64,000 nucleotides of DNA from Rhodopseudomonas sp. (GTDB lineage Bacteria; Pseudomonadota; Alphaproteobacteria; Rhizobiales; Xanthobacteraceae), in the NCBI GenBank assembly GCA_016124795.1, contig WGNB01000042.1:1-64000 (forward strand). The letters are read 5' to 3'. Shown piece after piece: positions 10,394-19,800 of this stretch. Positions within the stretch are counted from its first letter, which is position 1. Every line of letters starts with the position of its first letter. Below the pieces are notes generated by a model that had not been told where the DNA came from, ran no database searches, and saw only the letters and a program-made list of their open reading frames with translations. The position numbers and the translations under genes were made by a program.

Positions 10394-11167
10394 ATGCTCA
10401 CGCTCTATAACGCCGCGCATTCGACCTGCAGCCAGAAGGTCCGGATCTGTCTGGCTGAAAAGCATCTGCCGTTCGAGGATATCCGCCTCGATCTCGGCAA
10501 GGCGAAGGAGCACCTTAAGCCCGATTACCTCAAGCTGAACCCCAATGGCGTGGTGCCGACGCTGGTCGACGACGGTCGCGTGGTCATCGATTCCAGCGTG
10601 ATCTGCGAATACCTCGAAGAGAAGTATCCGGAAGTGCGGCTGTCGCCGGACGATCTGGTCGAGCGCGCGCGAATGCGCGCCTGGATGCGTTTCCTCGAAG
10701 AGGTGCCAACCGCCGCGGTGCGGGTGCCGTCCTTCAACATGGGCTTCCTGCCGCGTTATGAGGGCATGGACCGCAAGACCTTCGAAGGCGTCGAGTCCGA
10801 TGTCCGTCCGATCCGCAAGCAATTCTACCGGCGCATGGGGCCGAACGGATTCAAGAAAGAGGACGTGCAAGCCTCGCTGGAGCAGATGGGCAACACCTGC
10901 GCGCGCATGAACGCGGCGCTTGCGAATGGTCCGTGGCTGCTCGGCGACCAGTTCACGCTGGCCGACATCATCGTCGCGCCCCTGATCGATCGCATCGCCG
11001 ATCTCGGCATGGACGACATCTGGACCGAGAAATATCCGCGCGTCACCGACTGGTACCAACGCATACAAACAAGGCCGGCCTTTCAGGAAACCTTTTATCC
11101 GGGCGCGCGGATGTCCGAATTCCTGCCATTGCAGCCGGCCATCAAGGAGGAAACCGTCAATGAATAA
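10394..11167 (+). CDS. Glutathione S-transferase family protein
   Basis: Thioredoxin-fold N-terminus STCSQKVRICLAEKHLPFEDI, LKLNPNGVVPTLVDDG, IDSSVICEYLEEKYP. Confidence 0.92.
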   Translation: MLTLYNAAHSTCSQKVRICLAEKHLPFEDIRLDLGKAKEHLKPDYLKLNPNGVVPTLVDDGRVVIDSSVICEYLEEKYPEVRLSPDDLVERARMRAWMRFLEEVPTAAVRVPSFNMGFLPRYEGMDRKTFEGVESDVRPIRKQFYRRMGPNGFKKEDVQASLEQMGNTCARMNAALANGPWLLGDQFTLADIIVAPLIDRIADLGMDDIWTEKYPRVTDWYQRIQTRPAFQETFYPGARMSEFLPLQPAIKEETVNE

Positions 11168-12137
11168 CAAGAGCCGAATAGGGCTTGTTGCGGCGCTGGC
11201 GTTGCTGTCGGCGATGCCGGCGTTTGCGCAGTCGTTCCCGAGCCGTCCGATTTCGATCATCGTGCCGTTTCCAGCCGGCGGCCCGATCGATACCACGACG
11301 CGCATCATCGCCAACAAGATGAAGGACGAATTGGGCCAGACCATTATCGTCGAGAATATCGGCGGTGCGGCCGGCAGCCTCGCCGCGGCCCGCGTCGCCA
11401 AGGCCGCACCCGATGGCTACACCTTGATCAGCGGCATCTGGGGCACGCACGTCGCCAATGGCGCGGTCTACAAGCTGCCTTACGATGTGCAGAAGGACTT
11501 CACGCCGGTTGCGCTGCTGACCTCGAACCCGCTGCTGATCGTCGCGGCGAAGAAAACCCCGGCGACTGATCTCAAGGGTTTGATTGCCTGGCTCAAGGCC
11601 AATCCCGACAAGGCGGCGCAGGGCACCTCCGGCGTCGGCAGCGTCGGCCATATCGCCGGCGTGTTCTTCGAGAAGACGACCGCCACCAAGTTTCGTTTCA
11701 TTCCGTATCGCGGCCTGGCGCCGGCCATGCAGGACCTTAACGCCGGAACTATCGATCTGATGTTCGATACACCGGCGACCTCGCTGCCGCATGTCCGCGC
11801 CGGCAACATCCGGGCTTATGCCGTGACGGCAAAGACCCGGCTCGTCTCGGCGCCGGAAATTCCGACCGTCGATGAAGCCGGACTGCCCGGTTTCTATATG
11901 TCGACCTGGACGGCCTTCTTCGGTCCCAAGGGGCTCGACAAGGCGGTCGTCGACAAGCTGAGCGCCGCCGCGATGAAGGCGCTGGCCGACCCGGATGTGC
12001 AGAAACGTCTGGCTCAGGTCGGGCAGGACGTCTATCCGGCCTCCGAGCAGTCGGCGGCCTATCTGGCGAAGTTCCAGGATCAGGAAATCAAGAAGTGGTG
12101 GCCGATCATCAAAGAGGCGCACGTCAAGATCGAATAG
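11160..12137 (+). CDS. Tripartite tricarboxylate transporter (Bug/TctC) substrate-binding protein
   Basis: Signal peptide plus FPSRPISIIVPFPAGGPIDTTTRIIA and GTSGVGSVGHIAG. Confidence 0.92.
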   Translation: MNNKSRIGLVAALALLSAMPAFAQSFPSRPISIIVPFPAGGPIDTTTRIIANKMKDELGQTIIVENIGGAAGSLAAARVAKAAPDGYTLISGIWGTHVANGAVYKLPYDVQKDFTPVALLTSNPLLIVAAKKTPATDLKGLIAWLKANPDKAAQGTSGVGSVGHIAGVFFEKTTATKFRFIPYRGLAPAMQDLNAGTIDLMFDTPATSLPHVRAGNIRAYAVTAKTRLVSAPEIPTVDEAGLPGFYMSTWTAFFGPKGLDKAVVDKLSAAAMKALADPDVQKRLAQVGQDVYPASEQSAAYLAKFQDQEIKKWWPIIKEAHVKIE

Positions 12138-12166
12138 ACCGCCAATCCGAAAAGTGAAGACACTGG

Positions 12167-12195
12167 ATGGCGGCGCGGGAGTGAGGCGCCGCCAT
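12167..12195. terminator. Terminator-like hairpin between convergent TctC and hydrolase genes
   Basis: ATGGCGGCGC-GGGAGTGAG-GCGCCGCCAT, perfect 10-bp stem. Confidence 0.65.
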
Positions 12196-12203
12196 TCATT
12201 CGA

Positions 12204-12923
12204 TCATGGCAGCGTCAGCAGCATGTCGGTCAATTCCGCGGGTGCCGACACCATGGCGTCGTGGCCGGTGTGGATCTCGAGATATTGCCAGTCGTCGCGC
12301 GATTGCGCGTAGTGGGCGCTTTTGACGGTGTTGGCATAACCCGGATTAGTGCAGCGGATATAGGTCGCCGGCACGCCGTTGCCGAGCGGATGCGTCAGCG
12401 TGATCGGCAATGCATAAGTCGCCGTCGGGTGCGGGGTCAGATGCCGTTCGATCCAGGTGATGTCGGCCGGTTCGGTGACGCCGAAGGCTTCGGTCGGCGG
12501 CGGCGGCATGCTCAGGCCGCCGTCATGCGCCTGCGCCGCCGCGAGGCGCGCGTCGCGTACCGCTGGCGCCATCAGTTCGAAGGCCGACTTGCCATTTTCC
12601 GGCAGACCGGCATCGAGATAGACCAGTCGCCGCAAGCGTTGCGGGATCCGATCGGCGGTCACGCTGATGGAGCGGCCACCAAAGCTGTGGCCGACCAGAT
12701 AGACATCTCTCAGGTCCTCGGCCTCGATCAGGTTGATGATATCGAGCGCGAAGGTTTCCGGCGTCACCTCCGGGGTGAGCAGATGCCGGCGCTCGCCCAA
12801 TCCGGTCTGGGTCGGTGCGAAGGCCCGATGGCCGGCGGCGGTGAGACGATCCGTAACGCGACGCCAGCACCAGCCGCCATGCCATGCGCCGTGGACGAGG
12901 ACGTAAGTTCGTTGTGAGCTCAT
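12204..12923 (-). CDS. Alpha/beta fold hydrolase
   Basis: YVLVHGAWHGGWCW oxyanion region and nucleophile elbow LVGHSFGG. Confidence 0.9.
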   Translation of the reverse strand: MSSQRTYVLVHGAWHGGWCWRRVTDRLTAAGHRAFAPTQTGLGERRHLLTPEVTPETFALDIINLIEAEDLRDVYLVGHSFGGRSISVTADRIPQRLRRLVYLDAGLPENGKSAFELMAPAVRDARLAAAQAHDGGLSMPPPPTEAFGVTEPADITWIERHLTPHPTATYALPITLTHPLGNGVPATYIRCTNPGYANTVKSAHYAQSRDDWQYLEIHTGHDAMVSAPAELTDMLLTLP

Positions 12924-12986
12924 TCGAAGGTGCTTTCGATCCGCGCTTGACCCGGCCCGTCATCCATACGGCAATTTACCGGACGA

Positions 12987-14138
12987 TCAATCCCGCCGTC
13001 GCGCATGCACGAGATAATCCCAGTCGAAGGGCATGCCCCAGCCCGGCTTGTCGGGCAGGGTATAGATGCCGTCATGAAACGGCGTCTGGTCGGCGATTAA
13101 CGAATAGAAGAACGGATCGCGCCACGGCATCATCACCTCGCCGTAGCGGCCATTGACCGCACCGCCGACCAGCATCAGGCCGATCTGCGGTTCGATGTGC
13201 TGCATCATGCCGACGTTGAAGCAGGCGGCGAGTGCGGCGACCCGCCGCCATTCGGTCGGTCCGCCGCCCCATGTCGCATCGAAATTGCAGATATCGACGG
13301 CGTCTGCCAGCATCAGGTCACGGCAGCCGAAGCGCGATATTTCGCTCTGGCCAGCGCTGACCGGCACCCGGCCGATCGCGCGCACCAACGCCATGTCGCG
13401 CCGGTCATTGTCCCATTTGCACGGCTCTTCGAACCAGGCGAGGTTGAGATCGGCGACGCGCTGGGCGAAGTCGATAGCGTCCTCGCGGGTCCAACCCTGG
13501 TTGGCGTCGGCTGCAACGGTGAAGCCGTCGCCGCCGGCGCGGCGGACGGCGGCGACCCGCTCGGCATCCTCGCGCGGCGTGCGGCCGCCGACTTTGAGCT
13601 TCAATCCACCGATGCCGAGCGCTTTGAGTTCGGCGACTTCCTCGGTCAAACCCTCCAACTCATGGGCGTCGCGATAATAGCCGCCGAGTGCGACGGTCTT
13701 GACGTCACGCGACGCGCGCCCCCACAGGAGATGCAGCGGCTGGCCATAGAGTTTGCCGACCGCGTCGTGCAGCGCGCTGTCGATGCAGGACATCGCGCGC
13801 AGCGGCACGCGGCGGTCGCGCAGGAAAGGCTCGGTCGCGATCCGCATCGTCTGCCAGGCTTCCTCGAGGCCGACGACGGGACGTCCGATCAGACGCGGTT
13901 CGAGTTCGTCATGGATGGCGCGGATGACCGCACCCTGCAATTCGTCGTCGTTGCCGTTGAAGCATTCGCCGATCACGCCGGCGTCGGTGTGAATGCGGGT
14001 GACGATGGTGCAGCGATGGGTAAGCTTGAGCGTAGAACCGGCCGCAGGCCGTTCGAGCCTGACCTTGAGCGGAATGGTCTCAATGCGCTCGATCTTGACG
14101 TCGACGGACGATGGGTTTTGCAGGGTCATCGGAGCCAT
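12987..14138 (-). CDS. Mandelate racemase/muconate lactonizing enzyme family (enolase superfamily)
   Basis: KLKVGG...DANQGW...WFEEPC and VSAGQSE in enolase-superfamily order. Confidence 0.9.
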   Translation of the reverse strand: MAPMTLQNPSSVDVKIERIETIPLKVRLERPAAGSTLKLTHRCTIVTRIHTDAGVIGECFNGNDDELQGAVIRAIHDELEPRLIGRPVVGLEEAWQTMRIATEPFLRDRRVPLRAMSCIDSALHDAVGKLYGQPLHLLWGRASRDVKTVALGGYYRDAHELEGLTEEVAELKALGIGGLKLKVGGRTPREDAERVAAVRRAGGDGFTVAADANQGWTREDAIDFAQRVADLNLAWFEEPCKWDNDRRDMALVRAIGRVPVSAGQSEISRFGCRDLMLADAVDICNFDATWGGGPTEWRRVAALAACFNVGMMQHIEPQIGLMLVGGAVNGRYGEVMMPWRDPFFYSLIADQTPFHDGIYTLPDKPGWGMPFDWDYLVHARRRD

Positions 14139-14183
14139 TGAATCATCGGACCCATCGCGTTATCGGGGTCATCGTAGGGGGCG

Positions 14184-14213
14184 CGGCGGACGGCGCTGGT
14201 GCGCCGCCCGCCG
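14184..14213. terminator. Hairpin between TctC and MR/MLE gene
   Basis: CGGCGGACGGCGC-TGGT-GCGCCGCCCGCCG, 13-bp stem with one G:U-type mismatch. Confidence 0.45.
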
Positions 14214-14225
14214 GCTTTGAACGTG

Positions 14226-15197
14226 CTAGTTCAGCTTGATGTCGAGCTTCTTGATGATCGGCGCATAAGCGTCGCGTAGCGCATGCATCTCCTTGCTGAG
14301 CTCTTCGGGCATCATCGGCGTTGCCTCGAGACCGGCCTTGAGGAAGTGTTCCTGCAAGTCCTTTTCGCCGACGACCTTATAGAGCGAGGCGCTGATATCG
14401 GCGACGACACCCTTTGGAGTCTTGGCCGGCGCGAACAACAGGAACTGGATGCCGGCGAGCAAGCCGGGGAAACCCTGTTCGGCCGCCGACGGCACATTCG
14501 GCAGCAGAGCAGACCGCTTGTCCTGCAACACCGCGATGGCCTTCAGCTTGCCCTGTTCGACGAATGCCTTGGTGGTGCCGCCGAGCAGCGTGCCGAAATC
14601 GACGCGGGCCGACAACACATCGGTCAGCGCCGGTCCGCCGCCCTTGTAGGGCACGGTGACGAATTTCGCGTCGGTCCGGCGAGCGATTTCGACCGTCGCC
14701 AGATGCTGTTGCAGACCGTAGCCGGCGATGGCGAAGGTCAGGCCGTTCGGCTTCGACTTGGACAGCGCGACCAGGCCCTTGATGTCGTTCGCGGCCAATT
14801 GCGGCGCGGCCAGAATGATCGACGGCGTGCTGCCGAGACCGCCGACCGGCGTGAGGTCAGTGAAAGGGTCGTAGCGCAGGTTCGGGAAGCTGTCCTTGAA
14901 GGTCGCGATGACGGTGCCGTTGACCAGCAGGGTGCATCCATCCGGATCGGACTTGGCGACATAATCGTTGCCGATATTGCTCGCGGCGCCGCCCTTGTTT
15001 TCGACGTAGAACGTCTTGCCCATTTCCTTGGTCAGACGATCGGCGACAAGGCGCGCCGCGACGTCGGCCGATCCGCCGGCGGCGTAGGGCACCACAATCT
15101 TGACGCGGGCGCAGTTGAAGTCGGCGGCCACGGCCGGCGTGGCGATGGCCGAGGTCGCGCTGAGACCGAGCGCGATGAGCATTGCAATGGGACGCAT
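14226..15197 (-). CDS. Tripartite tricarboxylate transporter (Bug/TctC) substrate-binding protein
   Basis: MRPIAMLIALGLSATSAIA signal, KIVVPYAAGGSADVAARLVADRL; start 15197 has GGAGGAAAC upstream (track ORF starts at 15341). Confidence 0.9.
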   Translation of the reverse strand: MRPIAMLIALGLSATSAIATPAVAADFNCARVKIVVPYAAGGSADVAARLVADRLTKEMGKTFYVENKGGAASNIGNDYVAKSDPDGCTLLVNGTVIATFKDSFPNLRYDPFTDLTPVGGLGSTPSIILAAPQLAANDIKGLVALSKSKPNGLTFAIAGYGLQQHLATVEIARRTDAKFVTVPYKGGGPALTDVLSARVDFGTLLGGTTKAFVEQGKLKAIAVLQDKRSALLPNVPSAAEQGFPGLLAGIQFLLFAPAKTPKGVVADISASLYKVVGEKDLQEHFLKAGLEATPMMPEELSKEMHALRDAYAPIIKKLDIKLN

Positions 15198-15601
15198 GTT
15201 TCCTCCGTATTGTTGGGCGGCGTTATGGGTGGTCTCAGCCGCAATCCGTCGGATCGCGGGTGTGTTGATTCGGTATAGCGGTATCCTCGGATCGTTCGCA
15301 ACTTGGAATGAGATTCTCCGGCTTAGGGGCCGCTTTGCCATTTCGCATAGCGTGGATATCAGGCACCCTGAGTGGTGTGATCGGCGCTTGCAATCAGTGA
15401 TGGCCGGGCGGGGTTAAGCGACGGGCTTGCGGTCGCCGTGTCCGCGTGCGCTTCGCTCGCCCGTTCGTTCTGCCCACTTGGTCAAAGGCTGGGCATTGGG
15501 CAACACGACCACCAGCGACGCGGATGCACGGGTCGTTGCGTGATCGCCGTGTGGGGCTATCAAGAGGCCGCGCCGGTTAGAGGCCGGCGAGACGGGAGCA
15601 G

Positions 15602-15629
15602 GGCGCCGCTCGCGAGCCTCAGCGGCGCC
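15602..15629. other. Strong hairpin in long non-coding interval
   Basis: GGCGCCGCT-CGCGAGCCTC-AGCGGCGCC, perfect 9-bp inverted repeat. Confidence 0.5.
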
Positions 15630-15922
15630 GGCTCAGGACCGCGCACAGCTTGCCGCAAGCCGAACGCCTGAGATGCGATCAGGATCGACCTGGTCGCGTC
15701 CGCTCAAGCCACCGCAGCCTGGGGCCTATGACGGTTGCTTCGAGAACCATGCGGGACCGACGTCGTGGTGACGACATCGGGTCGATGGCGAGATCCGGTC
15801 GATCGGGCCCGGGTAATGGCGCGCGATCGACATCCGGCGGGATTATGGGCTCATGACGCCAGATTCGCATAAGACATATTATGGAATATATCGAGTGGAT
15901 CAATTACGGGAAGAAGGCTATG

Positions 15923-15937
15923 TAAAACACTGTTTTA
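15923..15937. promoter_or_regulatory. 15-bp palindrome in AT-rich segment
   Basis: TAAAACA-C-TGTTTTA. Confidence 0.45.
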
Positions 15938-16247
15938 GCTCAATATTTATATAGAAATAGATGGATCTGACCCGGGGTCCGTTTCCCGACTAAGGACATA
16001 CCTATGACCGGTGCTGGCCGAATTGAGCCCGCGAATTGAGCCTCGAAAAACTGCCCAGTGGATGGCCGGCAAGGCGGCATACGCAGGCTTGAGGCAGAAG
16101 ATCGCTCGCTGTTCCGGGGCCAGACGGCAATGATCATTGTCGGGTTCGAAAGTCGTGCAGAATCCGGTGTTTTCCGTTGCGGTGGTGCAGACGACACGAT
16201 TTGGTAGATCGCGCCCCCGCCCCATCCCGCAGCCTGCAGGCCCTGCC

Positions 16248-17078
16248 TTGAAGCCGTCCCGCGATATTGCCCGGCTGATCGAAATCATGGCGGCGCTGCG
16301 TACGCCGGTCACCGGATGCCCCTGGGACCTGGAGCAGAATTTCGGCTCCATCGCGCCTTACACCATCGAGGAAGCCTACGAGGTCGTCGACGCCATCGCG
16401 CGCGGCGATCTGGAGGACCTGCGCGATGAACTCGGCGACCTGTTGCTGCAGGTCGTGTTTCACGCCCGCATGGCCGAGGAGCAAGGCGTCTTCGATTTCG
16501 GCGGCGTCGTCGAGGCGATCACCAGCAAGATGATCCGCCGTCATCCGCATGTCTTCGCCGATGCCGATGGCAAGACCACGACGGCCGTCAAAGGCATGTG
16601 GGAAGAGATCAAGGCGAAGGAGCGCGCCGACAAAAGCGGCACGCCCGACGATGCCAAGCCGGCGAGCGCGCTCGATGGCGTGCCGGTCGGCCTGCCCGCT
16701 TTGACGCGGGCGCTGAAGCTTCAACAAAAGGCCGGACGGGTCGGCTTTGACTGGAACGATCCGCGTGCGGTGCTGGCGAAAATTCGCGAGGAGGCCGACG
16801 AGATCGAAGCCGAACTCGACGCCGCCGACCGGATCACCGATGCGATCAAAGCCAAGGCCGCGGCCGAGGTGGGCGACCTGTTGTTCGCGGTCGTCAACCT
16901 CGCGCGTCATCTCGATGCCGATCCGGAGGACATCCTGCGCGCCACCAATCGCAAGTTCGAGCGCCGCTTCGGTGCGATCGAGCGCGCGCTGGCGGCCGAA
17001 GGCAAGACGCCGAAGGAAGCCACGCTCGACGAGATGGACAAGTTGTGGGACGCGGCGAAGCTGGACGAGAACTCCTGA
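16248..17078 (+). CDS. mazG: Nucleoside triphosphate pyrophosphohydrolase MazG
   Basis: LRTPVTGCPWDLEQNFGSIAPYTIEEAYEVVDAI and DELGDLLLQVVFHARMAEE; TTG 16248 fits the usual N-terminus, track start 16137 is also possible. Confidence 0.92.
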   Translation: MKPSRDIARLIEIMAALRTPVTGCPWDLEQNFGSIAPYTIEEAYEVVDAIARGDLEDLRDELGDLLLQVVFHARMAEEQGVFDFGGVVEAITSKMIRRHPHVFADADGKTTTAVKGMWEEIKAKERADKSGTPDDAKPASALDGVPVGLPALTRALKLQQKAGRVGFDWNDPRAVLAKIREEADEIEAELDAADRITDAIKAKAAAEVGDLLFAVVNLARHLDADPEDILRATNRKFERRFGAIERALAAEGKTPKEATLDEMDKLWDAAKLDENS

Positions 17079-17092
17079 GCGGTTGGGCCAAG

Positions 17093-17125
17093 CCTGTACA
17101 GTGCCTGTACGGTGCCTGTGCGGGT
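17093..17125. repeat. Three tandem 11-bp direct repeats
   Basis: CCTGTACAGTG CCTGTACGGTG CCTGTGCGGGT. Confidence 0.6.
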
Positions 17126-17209
17126 CGCTTTGGCATCGGGCGCGGGTTGAAGAAGTAACGGCGCGGCTGGGACGGCAAGATCCCGCGAGCGCGTTATGGC
17201 GGAGGAAGC

Positions 17210-18379
17210 ATGTCGGTGGTCGATCGCGCCATCACTATCGCGGAGCTGCGGCGTTTGGCCTTGCGCCGCTTGCCGCGTTTCGTCGGGGATTATCTGGAGG
17301 GCGGCGCCGGCGATGGCGGCGGCGTCACCCGTAATGTCGATGCCTTCCGAAAATATCGGCTGATACCGCGGGCTCTGGTCGAGCCGACACCGATCGACAC
17401 CACGGTCGAACTGTTCGGCCGGCGTTATGCGAGCTTGTTCGGAATCTCGGCGGTCGGCCTCGCCGGCATCTATCGTCGTCATGCCGACGAGCTATTGGCG
17501 GAGGCCGCGCGCGCCGCCGATATCCCGTTCATCCTGTCGGGGGCTTCGACCGCCTCGATCAAGACCGTGTGCCGGATCGCGCCGGATCATACCTGGTATC
17601 AACTCTACGGCGCGCATCGTCCCGAGGTCACCGAGTCCATGATGGCCCGGGCACGCGACGCCGGCGTCAAGGTGCTGGTCTATACCGTCGACTATCCGGT
17701 GGCGCCGCGTTCAGAAGTGGTCGGACGCACGGGTGTGTCGATGGCGCAGGGGCCCTCGCCGCGCACCTTTCCGCGGCTGTTTGTCGATGCGTTGCGTCAT
17801 CCCTTCTGGACCGCCGACTATCTGCGCAGCGGCGGTTTGCCCAAGCTCGAGAGCTGGTCGCCCTACGCGCCCGCCGGCAGCAATGCCCGAGAAGTGGCGG
17901 CTTACTACGTTCAGAATTGGTCCAATGCTCAGACATGGCGCGATCTCGATCGCGTCCGCGCCTTCTGGCAGGGACCGCTGGTGGTGAAAGGGCTGGTGCA
18001 TGGCGACGACGTCACGCGCGCGGTCCAAGCGGGCGCGGACGCGGTGACGATTTCCAATCACGGCGGCAACAAACTCGACTGCATGCAGGCAACCCTCGAC
18101 GCCCTGGCCCAGATCAAGCCATCGACGAATGGCAAGGTGCGCCTGCTGTTCAACGGCGGCATCCGGCGCGGCTCCGATCTGATCGTGGCCAAAGCTTTAG
18201 GGGCCGACTTTTGTTTTACCGGGCGAGCGACGATTTATGGCGTCGCAGCCGGTGGCTTGCGCGGCGCCAAGCGGGCGATCGATATTCTGCAATCTGATTT
18301 GACTTATACGATGGCAATGATCGGCCAGCGGTCGGCAGCCGCAATCACACAGGACTGTCTGGCCCTGGATCAGGCGTAA
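17210..18379 (+). CDS. FMN-dependent alpha-hydroxy-acid oxidase family protein (atypical active site)
   Basis: LldD/glycolate-oxidase fold: WYQLYG, VKGLVHGDDVTRAVQAGADAVTISNHGGNKLD, LLFNGGIRRGSDLIVAKALGAD. Confidence 0.88.
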   Translation: MSVVDRAITIAELRRLALRRLPRFVGDYLEGGAGDGGGVTRNVDAFRKYRLIPRALVEPTPIDTTVELFGRRYASLFGISAVGLAGIYRRHADELLAEAARAADIPFILSGASTASIKTVCRIAPDHTWYQLYGAHRPEVTESMMARARDAGVKVLVYTVDYPVAPRSEVVGRTGVSMAQGPSPRTFPRLFVDALRHPFWTADYLRSGGLPKLESWSPYAPAGSNAREVAAYYVQNWSNAQTWRDLDRVRAFWQGPLVVKGLVHGDDVTRAVQAGADAVTISNHGGNKLDCMQATLDALAQIKPSTNGKVRLLFNGGIRRGSDLIVAKALGADFCFTGRATIYGVAAGGLRGAKRAIDILQSDLTYTMAMIGQRSAAAITQDCLALDQA

Positions 18380-18636
18380 AAAGGCGGTGTCTCGGCTTAA
18401 GCCGCTAGCGCCTTGGCGCTGCGGCCGGCGACGCCGGTGCGGCAAGTTGACAAAGGTTGCGACGCTCGGCGAAATCCGCGCCCATCGATTAAAAAATTCA
18501 ATGAAATCAACTGTTTGCTGTGGCGGAGCGTCCTCGGTGTCGGCCATCGTTGCCGAGACTTCCTCCCTTTCTGGCAACCGTTTCGACACCTTTTGTGTCT
18601 AAATGTTTCTCACGGAATTGATTGTGGGTACGATTT

Positions 18637-19800
18637 ATGACTTTAGCGGAAAGTGCGCCGAGAGCTCTGCGATCGACGCACACAGAATCGAAAATTGCAC
18701 GTGCCCCTCAATTTACACTGGAATACACCAGCGGCGCCATTTGGGATAAATCCATCGGCGATTTTGACGACGTTTGCACCGAGCAGACCTTCGCCTTCGC
18801 GGCCAGGCGATGGTCTGAATTCGTTCATGAGCCATTGATTTTCCGGCGCGGCGGCGATGTCGTCGGCGGCGCCTTGATGTTGGTGCGCCGGCTGCCTTTG
18901 GGCATTGGCTCGATTGCCGTCGGCAAATGGACGCCGATGATCGGGAGGCGCACCGACGGCGACCAGCTTGCAGTCTATAAATCGATCATCGAGACTTTGA
19001 TCGCCGAATACGCCCAACGCCGCGGCATGATGCTGACCTTGCTGCCGCGTGTCAGCCCCCTCGGCGACCGGAGCGAGGTCGCCTTTCTCCATGAGCGTGG
19101 TTTCGTTGAGGCGTCGAACGTCCCCTTTCCGAACCGCTATATTGTCGACCTGCGTCCGGCGGAAGATGTCCATCGAAAGGCGCTGGACTCGAAATGGCGC
19201 TATCACCTCCAGCGCGCCGAGAAGGCCAATCTTCAATTCGACGTGGCGACGCCGGATGCGTTTCCGGCTTTCCTTGAGATCTATCAGGCGATGAGCGACC
19301 GGAAAAAATTTCCGGACTATTCGGCCATCGAATCCGTTCCAGCCCTGCTCGCATTGGAGGATGAATCGCTCCGTCCGCAGATTTTCTTCGTGCGGCGGGA
19401 CGACCGGATCATTGCCGGCGCAATCGTCTTCAAGGCGGGCGACACGGCGGTTTACCTTTACGGCGCGACCAAAGACGATGCGTTGCCGTTGCGTGCCGGT
19501 TATTTCATGCAGTGGAATATCCTGCGCTGGTTGAAAGCCAACTGCCGGGCGCGGTGGTACGATCTGGGCGGCTGTGATGGCTTCAGCGGCCTCCACCAAT
19601 TCAAGAAAGGATTGGTCGGCAAGGCCGGTGCCATCGAGCCCATGCCGGCGGTCCATCACTACGCCGAGAAGCGGTCGACACTGGCCATTGGCCGGGCTGC
19701 TTTTGCCCTGCGTGACGTCGTGCTAATCGCGCGACATCATTTGTTAAGCCGCAGCAAGAATCTGGCCAAACCTGATCTCAAGCCGCGTCGCGTTCAATGA
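18637..19800 (+). CDS. FemAB-like / GNAT-superfamily acyl- or aminoacyltransferase
   Basis: FemX/CelD-like layout: SKWRYHLQRAEKANLQFDVA, DRIIAGAIVFKAGDTAVYLYGAT, WYDLGGCDGFSGLHQFKKGLVG; start ATG 18637. Confidence 0.8.
   Translation: MTLAESAPRALRSTHTESKIARAPQFTLEYTSGAIWDKSIGDFDDVCTEQTFAFAARRWSEFVHEPLIFRRGGDVVGGALMLVRRLPLGIGSIAVGKWTPMIGRRTDGDQLAVYKSIIETLIAEYAQRRGMMLTLLPRVSPLGDRSEVAFLHERGFVEASNVPFPNRYIVDLRPAEDVHRKALDSKWRYHLQRAEKANLQFDVATPDAFPAFLEIYQAMSDRKKFPDYSAIESVPALLALEDESLRPQIFFVRRDDRIIAGAIVFKAGDTAVYLYGATKDDALPLRAGYFMQWNILRWLKANCRARWYDLGGCDGFSGLHQFKKGLVGKAGAIEPMPAVHHYAEKRSTLAIGRAAFALRDVVLIARHHLLSRSKNLAKPDLKPRRVQ

Noticed and set aside
15540-15700. RNase P RNA / tmRNA / 6S RNA in the structured interval
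   Set aside because: Conserved landmarks (e.g. GAGGAAAGTCC for RNase P) are absent by eye.
15438-15903. Small ORFs in the orphan interval
   Set aside because: No start context, no recognisable motif, GC-rich composition; treated as non-coding.
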